A stretch of DNA of 7,702 nucleotides. Origin: Thermaceae bacterium (GTDB lineage: Bacteria; Deinococcota; Deinococci; Deinococcales; Marinithermaceae). The stretch is from contig JALSJG010000269.1 of assembly GCA_026989475.1 (NCBI GenBank), forward strand, positions 1-7,702, written 5' to 3'. The notes under the pieces were generated by a model. It was not told where the DNA came from. It saw only the letters and a program-made list of their open reading frames with translations, and did no database searches. Both the position numbers and the translations under genes were made by a program. Of the stretch, positions 1 through 5,384 are shown in pieces. Numbering within the stretch: the stretch's first letter is position 1; each line of letters starts with the position of its first letter.

Positions 1-793
1 GCTCCTCGGCGGAGCGCTCCTTGCCCTCAAAAAGGTAGCGGCCGCCCTGGTAGAACTCGCTGGCGGCGGCGTCCAGGGCCAGCGCCACCTCCTTGCCGGG
101 GCGGTAACCGGCGCGCTCGACGGCCTCGAGCAGGAGCTCGAGCGCCTCCTCGTTCCCCTTAAGAGCGGGGGCGAATCCGCCCTCGTCGCCGACGTTGGTG
201 GCGTAGCCCCGCGCTTTCAGCACCTTTTTGAGGTGGTGGAAGACCTCGACCCCGGCCCGGAGTGCCTCGGAGAAACGCGAAAAACCGAGCGGCACCAGCA
301 TGAACTCCTGAACGTCGAGGTCGTTGTCGGCGTGGACGCCGCCGTTGATCACGTTCATGAGGGGCACAGGGAGCACCGCCGCCTGCACCCCGCCGAGGTG
401 GCGCCAAAGCGGGATCCCAAGGGCCTCGGCGGCGGCCCGGGCGGTGGCCAGCGAGACCGCGAGGATCGCGTTCGCGCCCAAAGACGCCTTGTTCGGGGTG
501 CTGTCCAGGGCGAGCATGGCCCCATCCACCGCCGCCTGGTCCAGGGCGTCGAGCCCCACCACCTCGGGGGCGATCCGGTCCTTGACGTGGGCCACCGCGC
601 GCAAGACGCCCTTGCCCAGGTAGCGGGGGCCGCCGTCCCGGAGCTCGAGGGCCTCGAACCTCCCGGTCGAGGCCCCGCTCGGGACCAGGGCCCGCCCCAC
701 CGCCCCCGACTCGAGCTCCACCTCGGCCTCCACGGTGGGGTTCCCGCGGGAGTCGAGCAGCTCCCTGGCCCGCACTTCGACGATGGTGGTCAT
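1..793 (-). CDS. eno: Enolase, N-terminal 264 residues (3' end cut by window edge)
   Basis: Enolase (phosphopyruvate hydratase) interconverts 2-phosphoglycerate and phosphoenolpyruvate in cytoplasmic glycolysis. I translated this strand by hand from the ATG at 793-791; it stays open to base 1. The protein starts MTTIVEVRARELLDSRGNPT, the classic enolase N-terminus. It has the mobile SGAST loop (residues 39-43), GGVHADND (151-158), QEFM with the conserved Glu (about 163), the GDEGGFAP loop with the catalytic acid Glu (about 204), and ALALD ending at Asp241, which aligns with the first Mg ligand. The remaining Mg ligands and the catalytic Lys lie beyond the left edge. A strong ribosome site (AGAGGGAGGA on the minus strand, 808-799) supports this start. 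It lies 21 bp after the dnaN stop with no terminator visible, so co-transcription with dnaN is likely. Identity is very secure; only completeness is unknown. Confidence 0.96.
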   Translation of the reverse strand, partial: MTTIVEVRARELLDSRGNPTVEAEVELESGAVGRALVPSGASTGRFEALELRDGGPRYLGKGVLRAVAHVKDRIAPEVVGLDALDQAAVDGAMLALDSTPNKASLGANAILAVSLATARAAAEALGIPLWRHLGGVQAAVLPVPLMNVINGGVHADNDLDVQEFMLVPLGFSRFSEALRAGVEVFHHLKKVLKARGYATNVGDEGGFAPALKGNEEALELLLEAVERAGYRPGKEVALALDAAASEFYQGGRYLFEGKERSAEE

Positions 794-814
794 CGCGTTC
801 CTCCCTCTGGGAGT

Positions 815-1900
815 CTACACCCGGAGCGGCACCACCACCGCGAGGTAGCCGGGCTCCTCTTCGCTCGTGAGCACGCTCGGGGTCTGGGCCCCGGAGAGCT
901 TGAAGCGGACCGGCCCTTTGAGCCCTTTGAGGGCGTCCGCCAGGTAGTGGGCGTTGAAGGCGGCGGCCAGCGGCACCTCGCCCTGGACCCCGGCGGGAAG
1001 CGCCTCCCGCCCGCGCCCGTACTCGCCCTCGGCGGCGAGCTCGAGCGTGCCCTCGGAGAAGGCGAGGTCCACCCGCTGGCTCTGGCGGTCGGCGAGCACC
1101 CGGAGCCGCTCGATCGCTTGGCGCAGGGCCTCGGCGTCGAGGGTGGCCTCGAGCACGAACTGCCCCGGGATCACCCGTTGGTAATCGGGGAAGCTCCCCT
1201 CCATCAGGGCAATCGCGATGCGGAACCGCTCGCCTTCGACCCGAAGCCGCCCTTCGCCCACCGCAAGCTTCAGGGGAACTTGCGCGTCTTTAATCAGCCG
1301 GACCAGCTCGTCGGCGCTGCGGGCGGGAAGGACCAGCTTGGCCGTGAGGGCCCCGTCCCCTTCGGCGTCGAAAAGGGCGAGCCGAAACCCGTCGGTGGCC
1401 ACCGCCCGGAGTCGGTTCTCGTCGAGCTCGAGCTGGATGCCGCGGAAGATCGCCCGGTACTCCTCCTGGGCGGCGGCGTAGCGCACCCGGGCGAGTGCCT
1501 TGGCCAAGGCCTCGGCGGGCACCTCCCCCTCGGGCCCGGGCACCTCGGGAAAGGGGGGGAAGGCCTCGGGGTCGGCAACGGCGATGCGGGTGGCGAAGCT
1601 TCCGCCCTCGAGCTCGAGCCCCTCGGGGGTGAGCCGGAGCTCGGCGTACTCGGCGGGAAGCGCCCGCACCAGCTGGCCAAAGAGCGCCGCCGGCACCAGC
1701 GTCGCCCCGCTCCCCTCGACCTCGGCGGGAACGAGGAGCTCGAGGTCCACCTCGCCGTTCGTGGCCCGAAGTCTAAGCCCCGTCTCCAGCCCTTCGAGGT
1801 AGAGCTGAGCCAGGACCGGTTGACTCGGCTTGCTCGGGGCAATGCGCTCGAGCACCCCGGCGGCCTCGGCCAAAGCCCGTTTGGCAACTCCTGCTCGCAT
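815..1900 (-). CDS. dnaN: DNA polymerase III beta subunit (sliding clamp)
   Basis: The beta clamp is a ring-shaped homodimer that encircles DNA and tethers DNA polymerase III and other clamp-binding proteins. The 361-residue product has the usual length (about 360-375) of three tandem clamp domains. Recognisable stretches are ATNGEVDLEL (46-55), RYAAAQEEYRAIFRGIQLE (140-158), VATDGFRLALF (167-177), MEGSFPDYQRVIP (233-245), FNAHYLADAL (315-324) and the C-terminal VVVPLRV, which corresponds to the hydrophobic partner-binding pocket strand. The ATG at 1900 is preceded by a near-perfect ribosome site, AGGAGGTGA at 1915-1907 with a 6-nt spacer. It lies immediately left of oriC and is transcribed away from it, co-directional with the leftward fork. 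Transcription could come from dnaA read-through or from a promoter inside oriC; I could not identify a convincing one. Confidence 0.97.
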   Translation of the reverse strand: MRAGVAKRALAEAAGVLERIAPSKPSQPVLAQLYLEGLETGLRLRATNGEVDLELLVPAEVEGSGATLVPAALFGQLVRALPAEYAELRLTPEGLELEGGSFATRIAVADPEAFPPFPEVPGPEGEVPAEALAKALARVRYAAAQEEYRAIFRGIQLELDENRLRAVATDGFRLALFDAEGDGALTAKLVLPARSADELVRLIKDAQVPLKLAVGEGRLRVEGERFRIAIALMEGSFPDYQRVIPGQFVLEATLDAEALRQAIERLRVLADRQSQRVDLAFSEGTLELAAEGEYGRGREALPAGVQGEVPLAAAFNAHYLADALKGLKGPVRFKLSGAQTPSVLTSEEEPGYLAVVVPLRV

Positions 1901-1906
1901 GCGCGT

Positions 1907-1915
1907 TCACCTCCT
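1907..1915 (-). promoter_or_regulatory. Strong ribosome binding site of dnaN
   Basis: Read on the minus strand this is AGGAGGTGA, complementary to the 16S rRNA 3' end, with a 6-nt spacer to the ATG at 1900. It fixes the dnaN start. Confidence 0.85.
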
Positions 1916-1920
1916 AAGGG

Positions 1921-1950
1921 GTTACTCCCGTCCTTACCTGAAAGATTAAG
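1921..1950. other. Candidate AT-rich DNA unwinding element
   Basis: About 17 of these 30 bases are A or T, against roughly 30% A+T in the window as a whole, and 1941-1950 alone is 8/10. It lies between the outermost DnaA boxes and the dnaN ribosome site, where an unwinding element would be expected. The AT enrichment is visible; the melting role is inferred. It could instead, or also, hold a dnaN promoter, but I see no clear -35/-10 pair. Confidence 0.5.
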
Positions 1951-1973
1951 TCCGGCGTAGCCGCCGTAGGGCC

Positions 1974-2079
1974 TGGGGATTTTGGGGAAAAGCGGCGTAA
2001 AGCCGATGGGGTTCGGTCCAAGGCTTGGGGACAGGGTTGTGGAAAACTCGCCGAAGACCTGTGGATAAGTTGTGGATTT
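1974..2079 (-). repeat. Left DnaA-box group (TTATCCACA reads on the minus strand)
   Basis: Plus-strand boxes are TGGGGATTT (1974), TGGGGAAAA (1983), TGGGGACAG (2026), TGTGGAAAA (2038), TGTGGATAA (2060, perfect) and TGTGGATTT (2071). Matches to consensus are 6, 7, 6, 8, 9 and 7 of 9. From 2026 to 2071 the starts are 12, 22 and 11 bp apart, close to multiples of one helical turn. The three boxes nearest the centre are the strongest, so high-affinity DnaA binding would be expected there. Confidence 0.8.
2060..2068 (-). promoter_or_regulatory. Perfect consensus DnaA box
   Basis: The plus strand reads TGTGGATAA, the exact complement of TTATCCACA. It is the only perfect 9-mer I found in the window and is the most likely high-affinity anchor site for DnaA at this origin. 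Confidence 0.9.
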
Positions 2080-2097
2080 CCCGACGGGTTTTCCACA
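2071..2097. repeat. 27-bp imperfect inverted repeat at the centre of oriC
   Basis: Two facing DnaA boxes form the arms: TGTGGA at 2071-2076 and TCCACA at 2092-2097. Between them CCCG (2080-2083) and CGGG (2085-2088) pair around A2084. The two TTT triplets (2077-2079, 2089-2091) face each other and do not pair, leaving 10 of 13 arm positions complementary. The box orientation switches exactly here. It could mark the junction of two DnaA filaments or extrude as a cruciform; both ideas are inference. Confidence 0.75.
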
Positions 2098-2183
2098 TTC
2101 GCGATAACCATCGCCCTTTTCCCCAGTCTTCCCACAGCGTTTTCCCCAGGGGTTTCCACAGGCTTTTCCACAGGTTATCCCAG
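2089..2183 (+). repeat. Right DnaA-box group, phased at 11-12 bp
   Basis: Boxes TTTTCCACA (2089), TTTTCCCCA (2117), CTTCCCACA (2128), TTTTCCCCA (2140), GTTTCCACA (2152), TTTTCCACA (2164) and TTATCCCAG (2175) all read on the plus strand. From 2117 the starts are 11, 12, 12, 12 and 11 bp apart, a regular tandem array with 2-3 bp between 9-mers. Matches to TTATCCACA are 8, 7, 6, 7, 7, 8 and 6 of 9. Most carry TTTT in place of TTAT, or CCCCA in place of CCACA. The last candidate includes the complement of the dnaA stop codon. Confidence 0.8.
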
Positions 2184-3500
2184 CTCCTCCCGCAGCTCGG
2201 CCACCGCGGCCTTGAGGGCGGGGTCCTTCTCCAGGGCTTTCTGCACCTTTTGCACCGCGTAGAGCACGGTGGTATGGTCGCGGCCGCCGAAGAACTGCCC
2301 GATCTCGGGGAGCGAGGCCCCGAGCCGCTCGCGGATCAGGTACATCGCCACCTGCCGGGGCACCACCACCTCCTTGGCCCGGCCCTTGGCCTTGAGCTCC
2401 TCGGGCCGCACCCCGAAGCGGCGGGCGACGGCGGCGAGGATCTCGTCCATGGTGGGCTCTTTCTGTTCCTGGGTGAAGACGTGGGAGAGCGCTCGCATCG
2501 CCACCGCCTTGGTGATCGGCACCCCGTTCAGCGAGGCGTAGGCGATGAGCCGCACCAGGGCCCCCTCGAGCTCGCGGATGTTCGAGGTAATCCGCTGGGC
2601 GATGAACTCGAGCACGTCCTCGGGGATCTCCACCCCGCGGAACTCGGCGTTCATCTTGAGGATCGCGATCCGGGTCTCGAGGTCGGGGGGCTGGAGGTCG
2701 GTGATCAGCCCCCACTCGAACCGGCTTTTCAGCCGCTCTTCCAGGGTCTTGATCTCCCGCGGCGGGCGATCGGAGGAGAGGATGATCTGCTTGTGGTTCT
2801 CGTAGAGGGTGTTGAAGGTGTGAAAGAACTCCTCCTGGGTGCGCTCCTTGCCGGCGATGAACTGGATGTCGTCGACGAGGAGCAGGTCCACCGAACGGTA
2901 GCGTTCCCGGAAGGCACTCATCCGGTCCTCGCGGATCGCGTTGATCAGGTCGTTGGTGAAGGTCTCGGTGGAGATATAGGCGATCTTGGCCCGGGGGTTG
3001 GTGCGCATCACGTAGTGCCCCACCGCCTGCATCAGGTGGGTCTTTCCGAGCCCCACCCCGCCGTAGATGAAGAGGGGGTTGTAGGCGCGGCCGGGGGACT
3101 CGGCTACCGCCAGGGCGGCGGCGTGGGCCATCTGGTTGTTGGGGCCGACGACGAAGTTCTCGAAGGTGTACTTGGGGTTGAGCTGGGGGCGCGCCGGCGG
3201 GGGCGCGGCGTCCTCGGGTTCGGGGGGGAAGATGCCGGTCTGCACCGCCTGGCCCGGAACCACCTTGAGCTTAAATCGGGGCGCGGTCGCCCCGAGCCGG
3301 CTCAGGGCCTCCTTGATCAGGGGCGCGTAGTGTTTTTGGATCCACTCGGCGGCGAAGCTGGTGGGGACGCTGAGCTCGAGCACCCCCTCCCGCACCCCGA
3401 GCGGGCGGATCCGCTCGAACCAGGTGTGGAACTCGACCTCGCTCACGTGGGCTTTGATGTGGTCCAGGGCCTCCTGCCAGATCTCGACCTCGGTGATCAC
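2175..3500 (-). CDS. dnaA: Chromosomal replication initiator protein DnaA
   Basis: DnaA is the AAA+ ATPase that binds DnaA boxes, forms an ATP-dependent filament, melts the origin and loads the replicative helicase. The 441-residue product shows all four domains. Domain I (about 1-80) contains EVEFHTWFERIRPLG. A short Pro/Ala-rich linker follows (about 84-108). The AAA+ domain (about 110-330) has Walker A GGVGLGKT (147-154), Walker B LLLVDDIQF (206-214), sensor 1 LSSDRPP (241-247), RLKSRFEWGL (256-265) and sensor 2 SNIRELEGAL (306-315). Domain IV carries the box-recognition signature GGRDHTTV (405-412). The start is GTG at 3500-3498; only a weak ribosome site precedes it (GGTGGAAG), but MITEVEIWQEALDHI aligns with the usual N-terminus. 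It is transcribed toward oriC and its stop touches the last DnaA-box-like 9-mer, so autoregulation is plausible, although no box lies at its promoter. Confidence 0.98.
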   Translation of the reverse strand: MITEVEIWQEALDHIKAHVSEVEFHTWFERIRPLGVREGVLELSVPTSFAAEWIQKHYAPLIKEALSRLGATAPRFKLKVVPGQAVQTGIFPPEPEDAAPPPARPQLNPKYTFENFVVGPNNQMAHAAALAVAESPGRAYNPLFIYGGVGLGKTHLMQAVGHYVMRTNPRAKIAYISTETFTNDLINAIREDRMSAFRERYRSVDLLLVDDIQFIAGKERTQEEFFHTFNTLYENHKQIILSSDRPPREIKTLEERLKSRFEWGLITDLQPPDLETRIAILKMNAEFRGVEIPEDVLEFIAQRITSNIRELEGALVRLIAYASLNGVPITKAVAMRALSHVFTQEQKEPTMDEILAAVARRFGVRPEELKAKGRAKEVVVPRQVAMYLIRERLGASLPEIGQFFGGRDHTTVLYAVQKVQKALEKDPALKAAVAELREELG

Positions 3501-3520
3501 CTTCCACCCCCAGGGCCCCC

Positions 3521-3530
3521 TATTTTAATC
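3521..3530. promoter_or_regulatory. Candidate shared -10 region of divergent dnaA and mnmG promoters
   Basis: TATTTTAATC is the only AT-rich patch in the gap between dnaA and mnmG. On the minus strand TAAAAT (3527-3522) matches the -10 hexamer at 5/6 and would give dnaA a leader of about 15 nt. On the plus strand TTTAAT (3524-3529) also matches 5/6 and would give mnmG a leader of about 12-24 nt. The two hexamers overlap, so the promoters may compete. I found no good -35 on either side, so this rests on the -10 and position. Confidence 0.4.
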
Positions 3531-3547
3531 GCCGGGGCGCGGAGGCT

Positions 3548-5383
3548 ATGCTCGTAGGGATGAACGTTTCACGTGAAACGTTCGACGTGGTGGTGATCGG
3601 GGGCGGCCACGCCGGGGTCGAGGCCGCCTACGCCGCCGCCCGGATGGGGGCGCGGGTGGCGCTCTTGACCCTGGACCCCGCCCGGGTCGGGGCGATGCCC
3701 TGCAACCCGGCGGTGGGGGGCCCCGGCAAGAGCCAGCTCGTCCACGAGGTGCACGCCCTCGGGGGGCTGATTGGCCGGGCCGCCGACCGGGCGGCGATCC
3801 ATACCCGGGTTTTGAACCGCTCGAAGGGGCCGGCGGTCTGGAGCGAGCGGGTCCAGACCGACCGGGACCTCTACGCCCTGGCGGTGCAGGAGCTGCTCTT
3901 TGCCCACCCGAACGTGGTCCCGGTGCGCGGCGAGGCGGTGGACTTTTGGATCGAAAACGGCGCCTTCGCCGGGGTCAGGACCGCCGACGGCCGGCTGCTC
4001 CGGGCGCGCGCCGGGGTGCTGGCGGCCGGGACCTTCCTCCGGGGGAAGGTCTGGTATGGGATGCAGGCGCGCCCCGCCGGGCGCCAGGGGGAGCCCCCCG
4101 CCCGCTGGCTCTCGAACGCGCTCGAGCGGATCGGGCACCGCCTGATGCGCTTCAAAACCGGGACCCCGCCCCGGATCCGGGCGGACACGATCGACTACCA
4201 AGCCCTTACCGAAGTGCCCCCCGACGACCCGCCGGCGACGTTTTCCGGCGAGCCCGGGCCCCACGCCACCGCCCTCGCCACCTGGATGACCCGGACCACC
4301 GATGAAACCCACCGCCTGATCCGGGATCATCTCGGTTTCTCCCCGCTCTACGCCGGGAAGATCGAGGCGGTGGGGCCGCGCTACTGCCCCTCGATCGAGG
4401 ACAAGGTGGTGCGCTTCGCCGACAAGGAAAGCCATCTGCTCTTCGTCGAGCCCGACGGGCTCTACACCAGCGAGGTCTACCTGCAGGGGTTCTCCTCGAG
4501 CCTCCCGCCCGCGGTGCAGGAGCGGATGGTGCGCTCGCTGCCCGGCTTTGCCCGGGCCGAGATCCAGCGCTACGCCTACGCCGTGGAGTACGACGCGGTG
4601 GACCCCACCGAGGTCACCTGGGGGCTCGCCTCCCGGAAGCTGCCCGGGCTCTTCCTCGCCGGGCAGGTGCTCGGGACCTCGGGCTACGAGGAGGCGGCGG
4701 CGCTCGGCCTCCTCGCTGGAGTCAACGCCGCCCGGCACGCCGGCGGAAAGGAAGCGGTGACGCTATCCCGGAGCTCGAGCTACCTCGGGGTGATGGTGGA
4801 CGACCTGGTGGGAAAGGGGGTGGACGAGCCCTACCGGATGATGACCTCCCGGGTCGAGCTCCGGCTCCTCGTCCGCGGGGACAACGCCGACGAGCGGCTC
4901 GTGCCCCTCGGGGTCGCCTGGGGGCTTTTGCCCGAAGCGGAGGAGAGACGGGTCCGGGAAAAGTACGCGCGCGTCGCGCGGGAGCTCGAGCGGCTTTCCC
5001 GGGTCAAGGTGGAGGGGGTTTCGGCCCTTCACTACCTCCGCCGGCCCGAGGCCACTTACCCGGAGGTCTTGCACCGGGTGGGGCCGCCGGAGGAAACGCT
5101 AAGCCCCGAGGAGATGCGCCAGGTCGAGATCCGGGCCAAGTACGCCGGCTACATCGAGCGGCAAGAAAGGCTGAGGAAGCGGCTCGAGGAGCTCGCCGGG
5201 CATCCGATCCCCGAGGGGGTGGACTTCCCCCGCGTTCCCTCGCTCTCCCGGGAGGCCGCCGAGCGGCTCGCCAAGGCGCGGCCCAAGACGCTCGCCGAGG
5301 CGGCGCGGCTCCCCGGGGTGCGGGACTCCGACGTCACCGCGCTCCTCGTCTACCTCACCCGGATCGGGCGGAAGGCGGGCTAG
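3548..5383 (+). CDS. mnmG: tRNA uridine-5-carboxymethylaminomethyl modification enzyme MnmG (GidA)
   Basis: MnmG, an FAD protein working with the GTPase MnmE, installs the carboxymethylaminomethyl group at C5 of the wobble uridine (U34) of certain tRNAs. The 611-residue product has FDVVVIGGGHAGVEAA (12-27, FAD-binding Rossmann loop), CNPAVGGPGKS (52-62), KTGTPPRI (203-210), GPRYCPSIEDKV with the conserved Cys280 (277-288), AGQVLGTSGYEEAA (371-384), a DDL..KGVDEPYRMMTSR block (418-435), RGDNADERL (443-451) and KYAGYIERQ (531-539). The start is uncertain. The ATG at 3548 has GGAGG only 2 nt upstream; the ATG at 3560 (607 residues) has it 14 nt upstream. Neither spacing is good, and MNVSRETF from 3560 is at least as plausible. 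A parS palindrome occupies the first codons after the second ATG. It is the first gene of the mnmG-rsmG-parA-parB operon. Confidence 0.97.
   Translation: MLVGMNVSRETFDVVVIGGGHAGVEAAYAAARMGARVALLTLDPARVGAMPCNPAVGGPGKSQLVHEVHALGGLIGRAADRAAIHTRVLNRSKGPAVWSERVQTDRDLYALAVQELLFAHPNVVPVRGEAVDFWIENGAFAGVRTADGRLLRARAGVLAAGTFLRGKVWYGMQARPAGRQGEPPARWLSNALERIGHRLMRFKTGTPPRIRADTIDYQALTEVPPDDPPATFSGEPGPHATALATWMTRTTDETHRLIRDHLGFSPLYAGKIEAVGPRYCPSIEDKVVRFADKESHLLFVEPDGLYTSEVYLQGFSSSLPPAVQERMVRSLPGFARAEIQRYAYAVEYDAVDPTEVTWGLASRKLPGLFLAGQVLGTSGYEEAAALGLLAGVNAARHAGGKEAVTLSRSSSYLGVMVDDLVGKGVDEPYRMMTSRVELRLLVRGDNADERLVPLGVAWGLLPEAEERRVREKYARVARELERLSRVKVEGVSALHYLRRPEATYPEVLHRVGPPEETLSPEEMRQVEIRAKYAGYIERQERLRKRLEELAGHPIPEGVDFPRVPSLSREAAERLAKARPKTLAEAARLPGVRDSDVTALLVYLTRIGRKAG
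3562..3583. promoter_or_regulatory. parS: parS site 1, a 22-bp perfect palindrome at the mnmG start
   Basis: The core GTTTCACGTGAAAC (3566-3579) is the inner 14 bp of the widely conserved ParB site TGTTTCACGTGAAACA. The outer consensus bases are replaced by C and G, but the symmetry continues outward, giving 22 perfectly palindromic bases. It encodes V-S-R-E-T in mnmG (codons 7-11 from the 3548 start). ParB should load here and spread, marking the origin region for ParA-driven segregation and possibly SMC loading. It lies about 1.5 kb from the centre of oriC. Confidence 0.92.
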
Positions 5384-5384
5384 G

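Larger units (their letters stand above)
1921..2183. other. oriC: Chromosomal replication origin (oriC) between dnaA and dnaN
   Basis: The dnaA-dnaN gap contains many 9-mers related to the DnaA box TTATCCACA. One is perfect (2060-2068). Three match 8/9 (2038-2046, 2089-2097, 2164-2172) and five match 7/9 (1983-1991, 2071-2079, 2117-2125, 2140-2148, 2152-2160). Four weaker 6/9 candidates are at 1974-1982, 2026-2034, 2128-2136 and 2175-2183; the last overlaps the dnaA stop codon. The left group shows TGTGG on the plus strand and the right group shows CCACA, so the groups face opposite ways. A relatively AT-rich stretch adjoins dnaN. From memory, T. thermophilus oriC has the same location, about 13 boxes in two groups and an AT-rich stretch near dnaN. 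That this is the active origin is inferred from boxes and context. Confidence 0.93.

Noticed and set aside
233..1960. A long plus-strand open frame of 575 codons opposite eno and dnaN
   Set aside because: It is antisense to two unmistakable genes, is rich in Gly, Pro, Arg and His as expected from a shadow of high-G+C coding, and has no recognisable domain or ribosome site.
1954..1965. Small hairpin GGCG-TAGC-CGCC near the dnaN side of oriC, considered as a terminator
   Set aside because: The stem is only 4 bp and no T-run follows on either strand, so it is not a credible intrinsic terminator.
2099..2107. TCGCGATAA in the gap between the central and right DnaA boxes, considered as another box
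   Set aside because: It matches only the GATAA end (6/9), lacks the TGTGG part and has the opposite orientation to its neighbours.
1914..2171. An 85-codon minus-strand frame within the origin
   Set aside because: It consists of translated DnaA boxes and spacers, has no homology I recognise, and ends just before dnaN. The origin explains the sequence.
3450..3465. CTCACGTGGG within the dnaA 5' region, considered as a further parS
   Set aside because: Only TCACGTG matches; the flanking GTT and GAAAC are absent.
2025..3557. A 510-codon plus-strand frame opposite dnaA
   Set aside because: It is a mirror of dnaA codons and begins inside the oriC boxes; its composition and lack of motifs mark it as a shadow.
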